A DNA stretch of 19,263 nucleotides. Source: Lachnospiraceae bacterium UBA4317 (GTDB lineage: Bacteria > Bacillota_A > Clostridia > Lachnospirales > Lachnospiraceae). The stretch covers positions 1 through 19,263 of the forward strand of contig DGUF01000091.1 in NCBI GenBank assembly GCA_002394525.1. Reading direction: 5' to 3'. The position numbers and the translations under genes were made by a program. The notes beneath the pieces are model-generated. The model was not told the DNA's origin. It saw only the letters and a program-made list of their open reading frames with translations, and searched no databases. Below are positions 7,762 through 13,485 of the stretch, piece by piece (within the stretch, counting starts at the first letter, position 1; every line of letters starts with the position of its first letter).

Positions 7762-7925
7762 GGCCTTCTCTTCCTGACTCCCTGCAGTGCTCCTCCCGCC
7801 GCAAAACTCCACATATTGATCCCGCCATGTCCCCACGCCGGCCTTCTCTTCCTGACTCCCTGCAGCGCTCCTCCCGTCGCAGGCCTGCACATAGTGACCC
7901 CCGGCATGTCCCGCCGCCGGCCTTC
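7762..7925. repeat. 78-bp degenerate tandem repeat in a 408-bp intergenic stretch
   Basis: A block beginning GGCCTTCTCTTCCTGACTCC at 7762 recurs at 7840, with a third truncated start at 7919. The first about 40 nt of the unit are nearly identical between copies; the remainder (CACATA.TGA...CATGTCC) is more diverged. Open frames exist through it but change sense between copies and match no family I recognise, so no gene is called. The rest of 7594-8001 holds only the tRNA promoter and the 7701-7736 dyad. Confidence 0.8.
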
Positions 7926-8001
7926 GGGGACGATCAACACGGCTTTGACGCGGATCCACCCTTCCGGGCCCGGCAGCGCCCCTGCGGAATCGAGGACTTT
8001 A

Positions 8002-8628
8002 TTACAGATCCAGAAGCTCCGTCTTCTTTTTGTCAAACTCCTCCCTGGTGATGATATCCAGGTCCAGGAGCTCCTTGAGCTTCTTCATCTCTTCATAGGG
8101 ATCCATCACCGGCCGGTCTCTGCCTTCGCCGGTCCCGGCCCCTTCTCTCTTTTCCTGTGCCGGATCTCCTGCCGCCGTCTCCGCAGCATTCCTCATCTCC
8201 TGCGCGGTCTCTTCCCGCGTGGTCTCTGCCTGTGCTGCCTCTTCCCGCGCTGTCCCTGCCGCACGGGTCTTCCCTGTCTCCGGGCCGCCCGCGCCCGAAG
8301 CGCCCGTCTCCGGCCCTTCTCCGCCCCTCACGGAGCCTGCGGTTTCCGCCGCTCTCTCGCTGCGGCGGGCCTGCAGAACATGAAGGATATGCTGGACCTC
8401 CTGGACAGCTGTCCGCAGCCTGTGCAGGTCACCCTTGGCAAAGGGGACAGGGACAGATTTCCCATCGATCGTGAGCTCCATGATCCCGTAGGTCGCAAGC
8501 AGAGGCGTCCTCGTGATCCTGATGTCCTCCATGCCCTCGTAGAGATATTCCTTCCCGCTCACAACGATCCTGTCGTCATCAAAGAGCAGGGCCGGCAGAT
8601 TCATCCGGCTGTCAAACTGATAATACAT
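8002..8628 (-). CDS. PH-like / SHOCT-type C-terminal domain protein
   Basis: A 208-residue predicted cytoplasmic protein. Residues 1-80 (FDDDRIVVSGKEYLYEGMED, then ITRTPLLATYGIMELTIDG) resemble the small beta-rich PH-like domains that often precede SHOCT modules. Residues about 90-170 are low-complexity and rich in Glu, Ala, Gly and Thr. The last 33 residues (DPYEEMKKLKELLDLDIITR followed by EEFDKKKTELLDL) are a clear SHOCT (short C-terminal) motif. Function is unknown; SHOCT modules are thought to mediate oligomerisation or anchoring. The ATG at 8628 is preferred (purine-rich GAGAGAGG just upstream). An in-frame GTG at 8691 would add 21 residues and overlap the divergent plus-strand promoter. 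Confidence 0.75.
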   Translation of the reverse strand: MYYQFDSRMNLPALLFDDDRIVVSGKEYLYEGMEDIRITRTPLLATYGIMELTIDGKSVPVPFAKGDLHRLRTAVQEVQHILHVLQARRSERAAETAGSVRGGEGPETGASGAGGPETGKTRAAGTAREEAAQAETTREETAQEMRNAAETAAGDPAQEKREGAGTGEGRDRPVMDPYEEMKKLKELLDLDIITREEFDKKKTELLDL

Positions 8629-8669
8629 AGTCCCTCTCTCACTTTTATCTGTATAAAAAAACCATTCTT

Positions 8670-8678
8670 TGCTATAAT
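8670..8678 (+). promoter_or_regulatory. Extended -10 promoter for the NusG-II/Gx operon
   Basis: TGCTATAAT at 8670-8678 is a perfect extended -10 (TGnTATAAT); the -35 is not recognisable. The predicted start near 8685 leaves a leader of about 120 nt before the ATG at 8806. Confidence 0.6.
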
Positions 8679-8719
8679 CGTAACTGCTCACAGCCCCGCA
8701 GGGCCTGCATCACTATCAA

Positions 8720-8728
8720 AGTATAGCA
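8720..8728 (-). promoter_or_regulatory. Extended -10 promoter for the SHOCT-type gene
   Basis: On the minus strand TGCTATACT (8728-8720) is an extended -10 motif with a poor -35. The predicted start near 8713 is about 85 nt upstream of the ATG at 8628. Together with the promoter at 8670-8678 it makes divergent transcripts that overlap at their 5' ends. Confidence 0.5.
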
Positions 8729-8805
8729 TGCCCCGCCCGCGGATGAAAAGCGGTTCAAAAGCGAAAATCCTTATCGTGAAAATCATTATCGGGAAACTGA
8801 TCATT

Positions 8806-9198
8806 ATGTGGAAAGTATTGCGCAAAGCGGACCTGGTCCTCTTCTTCTTTTTTATAGCCCTCGCCGCCCTGATCGCGGCCGCGCCGCTCCTGCAGCCCGC
8901 CGGCCCTGCCGAAAGTGTCAGGATCACCCGCGGAGGCCGGGAATTCGGCATCTACCCCCTGAATAAGGACGCAGAGATCGAAGTCAGCGGGGACGGACAC
9001 AGCAACCTGGTGCAGATCCGGGAAGGCAGGGTCAGCATGGCCCATTCCGATTGTAAAAACCAGGTCTGCGTCCATACAGGCGAGATCACGCAGGCCGGTG
9101 AGACCATCGTCTGTCTGCCCAACAGAGTGACCGTAGAGATCCTCAACAAGGGGAAAGGAGGTGATCCGGATGACGGGATCGACGCCGTTGTCAAATAA
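8806..9198 (+). CDS. Membrane-anchored NusG domain II protein
   Basis: A 130-residue protein with a short basic N-terminus (MWKVLRKAD), one hydrophobic anchor (LVLFFFFIALAALIAAAPLL, about 9-28) and an extracytoplasmic beta domain. That domain carries the cysteine pattern of the NusG_II family: SDCKNQVCVHTGEI followed by ETIVCLPNRVTVEIL. The family is typically encoded beside Gx-type membrane proteins and flavin-transfer or Rnf-type redox genes; its molecular role is unestablished. Here it overlaps the Gx gene by 29 bp. The start is uncertain: in-frame ATGs at 8728 and 8743 would add up to 26 residues before the anchor, and none has a strong ribosome site. 8806 best fits a signal-anchor beginning. 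Confidence 0.85.
   Translation: MWKVLRKADLVLFFFFIALAALIAAAPLLQPAGPAESVRITRGGREFGIYPLNKDAEIEVSGDGHSNLVQIREGRVSMAHSDCKNQVCVHTGEITQAGETIVCLPNRVTVEILNKGKGGDPDDGIDAVVK
9154..9167 (+). promoter_or_regulatory. Exceptionally long Shine-Dalgarno sequence of the Gx gene
   Basis: AAAGGAGGTGATCC is complementary over all 14 nt to the conserved 3' tail of 16S rRNA. GGAGG is 8 nt from the ATG at 9170. It lies inside the end of the upstream gene and settles the Gx start. Confidence 0.9.
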
Positions 9199-9727
9199 GA
9201 GCGGGCAGAAGCCCCCGGCTTCCCCCCAGAGTACAGCCCGGCGCGTGGCCCTGACCGGCCTCCTCGCCGCCCTGGCCCTGATCTTTTCCTATGTAGAGGC
9301 CCTCGTGCCCTTCAATGCCGGGATCCCCGGCATCAAGCTGGGGCTGGCCAACCTGGTCCCCCTGATCATCCTCTACCGTCTGGACGCCCGCTACGCGGCC
9401 GCCGCCAACCTGATCCGCGTCGCCCTGGCAGGCCTCCTCTTCACCGGCCTCTTCGCCGCCCTCTACTCCCTCTCGGGCTGCATCGTCAGCTTTCTGGCCA
9501 TGTGGCTCCTGAAAAAAACGAATCTGTTCTCCGTTCTGGGTATCAGCATGGCGGGCGGCGTCTTTCACAACCTGGGCCAGCTCTTCGTCGCCATGGCGGC
9601 CGTCTCCGGCCTGCAGCTGATCCATTACATGCCGGTCCTGATCATCTCCGGCATGATCGCCGGCATCATCGTCGGGATCGGGGCCGTGATCCTGCTTGAC
9701 CGCATACCGGCAAAGCTCTTTTTGTGA
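9170..9727 (+). CDS. Gx transporter family / heptaprenyl diphosphate synthase component I-like membrane protein
   Basis: A 185-residue integral membrane protein with about five or six hydrophobic segments. After a polar N-terminus, ALTGLLAALALIFSYVEALV leads into the family signature GIPGIKLGLANLVPLIILY. Further hydrophobic stretches follow (AALYSLSGCIVSFLAMWLLK, GVFHNLGQLFVAMAAV, PVLIISGMIAGIIVGIGAVI). The family is often annotated as heptaprenyl diphosphate synthase component I but is predicted to be an S-component-like transporter. It is translationally linked to the NusG-II gene and read towards the Rnf locus. The substrate is unknown. The stop is only 7 bp from the boundary of RNA element A on the opposite strand, and no terminator directly follows it. 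Confidence 0.9.
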   Translation: MTGSTPLSNKSGQKPPASPQSTARRVALTGLLAALALIFSYVEALVPFNAGIPGIKLGLANLVPLIILYRLDARYAAAANLIRVALAGLLFTGLFAALYSLSGCIVSFLAMWLLKKTNLFSVLGISMAGGVFHNLGQLFVAMAAVSGLQLIHYMPVLIISGMIAGIIVGIGAVILLDRIPAKLFL

Positions 9728-9733
9728 GGCGAG

Positions 9734-10021
9734 TGCAGGGTAAGGGACGGGCCGTCCATGCACACATCCTTTGGTCATTGCTCCTCTTCGCACAGATGCA
9801 CTAAGATGCGAATCGCTCGCCGGGAGGGCAATGTCCGAACTCGCATTTCGTTTTGAAGGAACGAAATGCTCAAACAAACGTACAACAAATGCCCGGCTGT
9901 GAGAGCCGGGCATTTGACCCTCCCGGCTTCGCGATGTCCCATCAAGTGCATCTAAGTGCTCATCGCAAGCATGACCGCCAGGATGTGCACACGCCCGGCC
10001 CTGTCTGCGCCACCCCCTGCA
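9734..10021 (-). ncRNA. Candidate structured RNA, copy A
   Basis: A 288-nt element that folds as a rod ending in a three-way junction. Plus-strand coordinates of paired strands: P1a 9734-9740/10015-10021; P1b 9749-9754/9996-10001; P1c 9763-9769/9981-9987; P2 9773-9778/9971-9976; K 9794-9802/9945-9953; P3 9820-9828/9918-9926; P4a 9832-9837/9879-9884 (one A-G mismatch); P4 9843-9852/9860-9869; P5 9886-9898/9904-9916. Copy B forms the same helices with different bases. The minus strand is favoured because the 8-nt gaps between P1b and P1c then gain three G-U pairs and become mostly paired. H1 (9787-9792/9807-9812) and H2 (9931-9936/9961-9966) could instead turn K into a loop-loop contact. It contains no convincing ORF. 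The family is unrecognised. Confidence 0.75.
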
Positions 10022-10074
10022 AAGAGGAAATATCAGGCGCCGGCCCTTCGAGCCAGGGCACAAGCCCATGCATG

Positions 10075-10101
10075 ACTATACGAGAAAAGACCATATGGCA
10101 A
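10075..10101 (-). promoter_or_regulatory. Weak promoter candidate for RNA copy A
   Basis: On the minus strand TATAGT (10075-10080) is preceded by TTGCCA (10096-10101) with a short 15-nt spacer. The predicted start near 10068 is about 47 nt before the P1a strand of copy A. The sub-optimal spacing makes this tentative. Confidence 0.35.
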
Positions 10102-10151
10102 ATGACCAGGCATGTGTCACAGCAGTACGACACAGTGCCTGGTCATTTTTT
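10100..10151 (+). terminator. Long-stem terminator for plus-strand transcription
   Basis: AAATGACCAGGCATGTGTC (10100-10118) pairs with GACACA (10129-10134) plus TGCCTGGTCATTT (10136-10148), with one bulged G. TTTTTT follows at 10146-10151. It is the first plus-strand terminator after the Gx gene and ends transcription before the copy B promoter. Confidence 0.85.
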
Positions 10152-10197
10152 ATGCCTGGTGTCTGTCCCTCCAGCACACCCGTCCGCTTGTTATACA

Positions 10198-10218
10198 TTC
10201 CGGAAAAAGATTCCGGAA
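10198..10218. promoter_or_regulatory. Pair of TTCCGGAA palindromes upstream of copy B
   Basis: Two identical 8-bp palindromes at 10198-10205 and 10211-10218 are 13 bp apart centre to centre. They occupy the -35 region of the TATAAT at 10231. The placement suggests a repressor or activator site; the binding protein is unknown. Confidence 0.45.
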
Positions 10219-10230
10219 AGAAGCTCAACG

Positions 10231-10236
10231 TATAAT
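10231..10236 (+). promoter_or_regulatory. -10 element for RNA copy B
   Basis: A perfect TATAAT lies 20 nt before the P1a strand of copy B, giving a predicted start near 10243. No good -35 is visible; the TTCCGGAA palindromes lie where it would be. Confidence 0.55.
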
Positions 10237-10256
10237 GCGTATGATGAAAGGATTTT

Positions 10257-10533
10257 CGGGGGAGCGGGTAACAGGGCCGAAAGCGGACCCATCCTGGCGG
10301 ACATGATGTGATGAGCGCTGGAGGTACTTGGCGAAGCGGCTGCGGGAGGGAGGGTCAATTTCCCGGCTCTCACAGCCGGGAAATTGTTGTCCGCATGTTT
10401 GAGCAGACCGTGTCTTCAACACGGGATGCGAGTTCGGACATTGCCCGCCCGGAGCAGACGCGAGCCTTAGTACCTCCGTGCGAAGAGCTCTCATGTCCAA
10501 AGGATGGGTCCGCTGAGGCCCGTCCCTCCCCCG
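10257..10533 (+). ncRNA. Candidate structured RNA, copy B
   Basis: A 277-nt element homologous to copy A but inverted. Helices: P1a 10257-10264/10526-10533; P1b 10274-10278/10517-10521; P1c 10283-10294/10502-10513 (12 perfect pairs); P2 10299-10306/10491-10498; K 10320-10328/10469-10477; P3 10348-10354/10444-10450 (one A-G mismatch); P5 10356-10368/10374-10386; P4a 10388-10393/10435-10440; P4 10403-10412/10420-10429, with tandem G-A mismatches. Conserved unpaired parts include TGGC opposite AAA beside P2, the P5 loop CTCAC and the P4 loop TCTTCAA. Plus strand is favoured by the TATAAT at 10231, by the terminator at 10553-10596, and because the P4 mismatches are stable G-A pairs only in this sense. 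The family is unrecognised; raiA and other large RNAs were considered but not matched. Confidence 0.78.
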
Positions 10534-10552
10534 CAAATTTTTACATATGGCG

Positions 10553-10596
10553 AAAAGCCACCCGCGCCGCCTTTTCAGGCGGTGCGGGTGGCTTTT
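10553..10596. terminator. Bidirectional terminator between RNA copy B and the rnf operon
   Basis: A 19-bp stem, AAAAGCCACCCGCGCCGCC (10553-10571) with GGCGGTGCGGGTGGCTTTT (10578-10596), has a 6-nt loop and one G-U position. A- and T-tracts at its base let it work on both strands, ending copy B on the plus strand and the rnf operon on the minus strand, 60 bp after the rnfB stop. Confidence 0.9.
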
Positions 10597-10656
10597 AAAT
10601 TCTGCATTTTCTAAAGCTATACGGCTCTACAGAAACACAGGACCGCGATCAAGCGA

Positions 10657-11592
10657 TCAGGCCTTTGCTTCTGCTGCAGCTGCAGCCTTCTTGGCCTCAG
10701 CGGCCGCAAGAGCTGCCTGTTTCTTTTTCTCAGCTTCCTTGGCTTCCATAGCCTTGACACTGGCTTTGATCTTCTCAAGCTGCTGAGCGCTGTGGAGCAG
10801 GTCCTGGATCGCGCCGGTAGGGCACTTCACGACGCACATGCCGCACTTCTTGCACTTCTCGGGATCGACGGAGGCGAGGTTGTTTTCGACGTGGATGGCG
10901 TCGAACTTACAGGTCCTCTCGCACATGCCGCAGCCGATGCAGGCTGCATCGCAGGCCTTGCGGGCGTCGGCACCCTTCTGGGTGTTGTGGCAGCGGACGT
11001 TGATCTTGGCCTTGGCCTCGGGAACGATCTTGATCAGCTTGTTGGGGCAGGCCCTGACGCAGGCGCCGCAGCTGGTGCACTTGTCGCGGTTTACGACAGC
11101 GACGCCGTCACGGACGTGGATCGCGTCAAATTCGCAGGCCGCTTCGCAGTCGCCCAGTCCCAGACATCCATTGGGGCAGGCCTTGGAGCCGCCGAAGAGC
11201 TGCTTGGCAGCCTTACAGGTCGGGATGTCCGAATACTCATACAGTTTCTTTGCATTATTGGTCGTGCCGTTGCACATGACAAAGGCAACTTCCTTCTCCA
11301 TGCCGTCAGCGCTCTTGCCGAGGATGCCGGCGAGCTTTTCCGCGCAGGCAGGTCCGCCGACCGCGCACTTGGTGCAGGGAACGCCGTCGGGATCATCCGT
11401 CAGGGCGTGGGCATAGTCATCGCAGCCCGCATAGCCGCAGCCGCCGCAGTTGGCGCCGGGGAGCTCTGCACGCAGGGCGAGGAATCTCTCATCCTCCTGT
11501 ACATAAAAGACCCTGGAGGCATACGCAAGGATGATGGAAGCGATCAGGCCGACTACAACGACCAGTACGACCGGGATAATGATCTGACTCAT
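10657..11592 (-). CDS. rnfB: Rnf complex subunit RnfB (multi-cluster ferredoxin protein)
   Basis: RnfB is the 311-residue membrane-attached entry point for electrons from reduced ferredoxin in the Rnf NAD+ oxidoreductase. One N-terminal transmembrane helix (IIIPVVLVVVVGLIASIILAY, about 4-24) is followed by an Fe-S domain (C49, C52, C57, then C73/C76 in LPGANCGGCGYAGCDD). Several ferredoxin-type cysteine clusters come next (CPNGCLGLGDCEAAC, CTSCGACVRACP, CIGCGMCERTC, CKKCGMCVVKCP), the clostridial multi-cluster form rather than the two-cluster proteobacterial one. The last about 40 residues are a Lys/Ala/Glu-rich helical tail of unknown role. Start: GGAGGG at 11599-11604. It is the last gene of the operon, 16 bp after rnfA. 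Confidence 0.97.
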   Translation of the reverse strand: MSQIIIPVVLVVVVGLIASIILAYASRVFYVQEDERFLALRAELPGANCGGCGYAGCDDYAHALTDDPDGVPCTKCAVGGPACAEKLAGILGKSADGMEKEVAFVMCNGTTNNAKKLYEYSDIPTCKAAKQLFGGSKACPNGCLGLGDCEAACEFDAIHVRDGVAVVNRDKCTSCGACVRACPNKLIKIVPEAKAKINVRCHNTQKGADARKACDAACIGCGMCERTCKFDAIHVENNLASVDPEKCKKCGMCVVKCPTGAIQDLLHSAQQLEKIKASVKAMEAKEAEKKKQAALAAAEAKKAAAAAEAKA

Positions 11593-11608
11593 TACTTACC
11601 CTCCTTCC

Positions 11609-12187
11609 TTACGAGAACATTCCGCCGAATCCCATGAAGCTCAGGGACATGATGGCCGCAGTGATCAGAATGATCGGGACGCCCTGGAAGGACTTGGGGA
11701 TACGGCTCTGGTCCACGAGCTTGGAACGGACGCCTGCCATGATGATCATCGCGAAGAGGAAGCCGAGGCCTGCGCCGAACGCATTGAAGAGGGACTGGGG
11801 ATAGTTGTAACCGCTGTCGATGTTGCTGATGCAGACACCGAGGACGGCGCAGTTGGTAGTGATCAGAGGAAGGTAGATACCCAGAGACTTATACAGACCG
11901 ACCATGTTTTTCTTCATGAACATCTCGATCAGCTGCACGAGTGCGGCGATGACGAGGATGAAGACAACGGTCTGCAGATAGCCGATGCCTCTGCTGTCCA
12001 GCAGCTGCTGGATGGGCCATGTGACGGCAGTCGCCAGAACCATGACGAAGGTAACGGCAATGCCCATGCCCGTGGCGCTGTCCATGTCCTTGGAAACGCC
12101 CAGGAAGGGGCAGATGCCCAGGAACTGCGCCAGGGGGTAGTTGTTGACGAGGACCATGCTGATAATGATGATTACATATTTAGCCAT
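11609..12187 (-). CDS. rnfA: Rnf complex subunit RnfA
   Basis: A 192-residue polytopic membrane subunit with six predicted helices, paralogous to RnfE; the two form the inverted pseudo-symmetric core that transfers electrons and couples them to ion movement. Recognisable segments are MVLVNNYPLAQFLGICPFLG, TAVTWPIQQLL and the conserved GIYLPLITTNCAVLGV around the half-channel cysteine. The family length is about 190. The ATG at 12187 follows the rnfE stop by 3 bp; its GGAGG (12199-12203) lies within the end of rnfE. Confidence 0.97.
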   Translation of the reverse strand: MAKYVIIIISMVLVNNYPLAQFLGICPFLGVSKDMDSATGMGIAVTFVMVLATAVTWPIQQLLDSRGIGYLQTVVFILVIAALVQLIEMFMKKNMVGLYKSLGIYLPLITTNCAVLGVCISNIDSGYNYPQSLFNAFGAGLGFLFAMIIMAGVRSKLVDQSRIPKSFQGVPIILITAAIMSLSFMGFGGMFS

Positions 12188-12190
12188 GGA

Positions 12191-12880
12191 TTAAGCCACC
12201 TCCCCTTTTACGCAGGTACCGCCGTCGCCGCACTCGTCTGCGCTTGCGCAGCCGTCGCAGCCGAAGCCGTCCTTGATCTTGCTCTTGTCAGTCGTGATGT
12301 AATGGACAAAGGCCATGACGATCGCGTAGACAAAGAAACCGCCGGGAACGAGGGTCATGATGCTCATGCCGGGCATGATCCTGGAGAGGACCGGGATGCC
12401 GCACCATGTGCCGGAGCCCAGGAGCTCGCGGATGGAGCCCATGACGACCAGGGTCAGGGTGAAGCCCAGGCCCATGCCGATGCCGTCGAGAGCGGAATCG
12501 ATGATTCCGTTCTTGTTCGCGAACATCTCGGCGCGGCCGAGAATGATGCAGTTAACGACGATCAGGGGCAGGTAGAGGCCCAGGGACTTGTCCAGGGCCG
12601 GGGCGAAAGCCTTGACGACCAGCTGGACGATCGTGACGAAGCCTGCGATGACCGTGATGTAGCAGGGGATACGCACGCTGTCGGGAATGATCTTTCTCAG
12701 AAGAGAAATAACGATATTGGAGCAGACCAGAACCGCCATGGCGGACAGGCCCATGCCGAAGCCATTGGTGACGGATGTGGACGTCGCCAGTGTCGGGCAG
12801 GTACCGATGACAAGCACCAGCACCGGGTTCTCTTTGATCAGGCCGTTGGCCAGGATCGCAAGTTTATTCTTTTTTTCCAT
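12191..12880 (-). CDS. rnfE: Rnf complex subunit RnfE with Cys-rich C-terminal tail
   Basis: A 229-residue polytopic membrane subunit paralogous to RnfA. It opens with LANGLIKENPVLVLVIGTCP and carries GLYLPLIVVNCIILGRAEMF, the counterpart of the RnfA cysteine motif, within about six helices. After the last helix a cytoplasmic-looking tail carries four cysteines (C208, C211, C217, C223 in GCDGCASADECGDGGTC), absent from the minimal family length of about 200. Such a tail could bind a metal or Fe-S cluster; that is inference. The ATG overlaps the rnfG stop by one base (TAATG), with GGAGG about 9 nt upstream. Confidence 0.96.
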   Translation of the reverse strand: MEKKNKLAILANGLIKENPVLVLVIGTCPTLATSTSVTNGFGMGLSAMAVLVCSNIVISLLRKIIPDSVRIPCYITVIAGFVTIVQLVVKAFAPALDKSLGLYLPLIVVNCIILGRAEMFANKNGIIDSALDGIGMGLGFTLTLVVMGSIRELLGSGTWCGIPVLSRIMPGMSIMTLVPGGFFVYAIVMAFVHYITTDKSKIKDGFGCDGCASADECGDGGTCVKGEVA

Positions 12881-13473
12881 TACTGTGCACCTCCCATCGC
12901 TGCAAATTGACTCAGAGCTGCAGCCACACCGGAGTGGATCGCCTGTCCGGAAACAGACGCGCCGGAGATGAACTCAAAGGTGCCGCCGGATGCAAGCTGG
13001 GCAGCTTCCTTCTTGATATTGCCGGCACTGGTCAGGGCGGTCAGGCCGCTGTACTGAGCGAGATAAGCGGGATCCTGGTCCTTGGTACCGACACCGGGAG
13101 TATCCGCGTGCTCGGTCACCGTGACACCGGTGATGGAGCCTTCGCCGTCAAGACCGACCATCATGGTCAGAGCGCCGCCGAAGGACTTGGTCTCGACTGT
13201 CATGACATAGCCGGCGCCGTTTGTTGCGGAATAGACCTCCTGGACCACAGCCTTTCCATCTTCGGAAGTCTGGAACTCCACGCCCTCTTCCAGCTGGAAA
13301 TCATCTGCTTCGGTCAGGAGCTGTTTTCTGGCCGCGTCAGCAGCTGCCTTTGTATTTCTCTGAATGATCGGATCAGCGACCTTGAACGTGAAGGCCAGAG
13401 CGAGTGATACCACAAGGCAGATGATGCTGAGCACCGCGACGGGTGCTGCGAAGCTTTCTTTAGACTTATTCAT
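12880..13473 (-). CDS. rnfG: Rnf complex subunit RnfG (covalent FMN subunit)
   Basis: A 197-residue membrane-anchored extracytoplasmic subunit that normally carries covalently bound FMN. It has one N-terminal helix (APVAVLSIICLVVSLALAF, about 10-28) followed by an FMN-binding domain with GALTMMVGLDGEGSITGVTV and HADTPGVGT. The flavinylation motif near the C-terminus reads EFISGAS, with candidate acceptor S173. The usual pattern is D-x-x-(S/T)-G-A-(T/S), so the leading Asp is replaced by Glu and the acceptor is Ser. The flavin transferase (ApbE) that would modify it is not in this window. The gene is 12 bp downstream of rnfD and overlaps rnfE by one base. Confidence 0.95.
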   Translation of the reverse strand: MNKSKESFAAPVAVLSIICLVVSLALAFTFKVADPIIQRNTKAAADAARKQLLTEADDFQLEEGVEFQTSEDGKAVVQEVYSATNGAGYVMTVETKSFGGALTMMVGLDGEGSITGVTVTEHADTPGVGTKDQDPAYLAQYSGLTALTSAGNIKKEAAQLASGGTFEFISGASVSGQAIHSGVAAALSQFAAMGGAQ

Positions 13474-13485
13474 TTCACACCCTCC

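Noticed and set aside
7716..8036. 106-codon minus-strand frame through the 78-bp repeat
   Set aside because: It begins inside the SHOCT-type gene in another frame and mainly translates the repeat. No family similarity is visible.
7816..8805. Plus-strand upstream extension of the NusG-II frame
   Set aside because: It runs antisense to the SHOCT-type gene and across the promoter. Only the part from about 8806 has the anchor and NusG-II domain.
9191..10069. Minus-strand frame covering copy A and the antisense of Gx
   Set aside because: It mirrors the Gx gene and then translates the structured element. Helix-preserving changes between copies A and B do not respect codons.
9853..10311. Plus-strand 152-codon frame across the RNA spacer
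   Set aside because: It crosses a terminator and parts of both RNA elements, with no ribosome site.
9734..10533. Copies A and B as terminal inverted repeats of a transposon or MITE
   Set aside because: There is no transposase, no target-site duplication, and the spacer holds a terminator and promoters. Divergence is concentrated in compensated helix positions, which mobile-element ends would not show.
9734..10533. CRISPR array or tracr-like region
   Set aside because: There are only two units, no regular repeat-spacer pattern, and no cas genes in the window.
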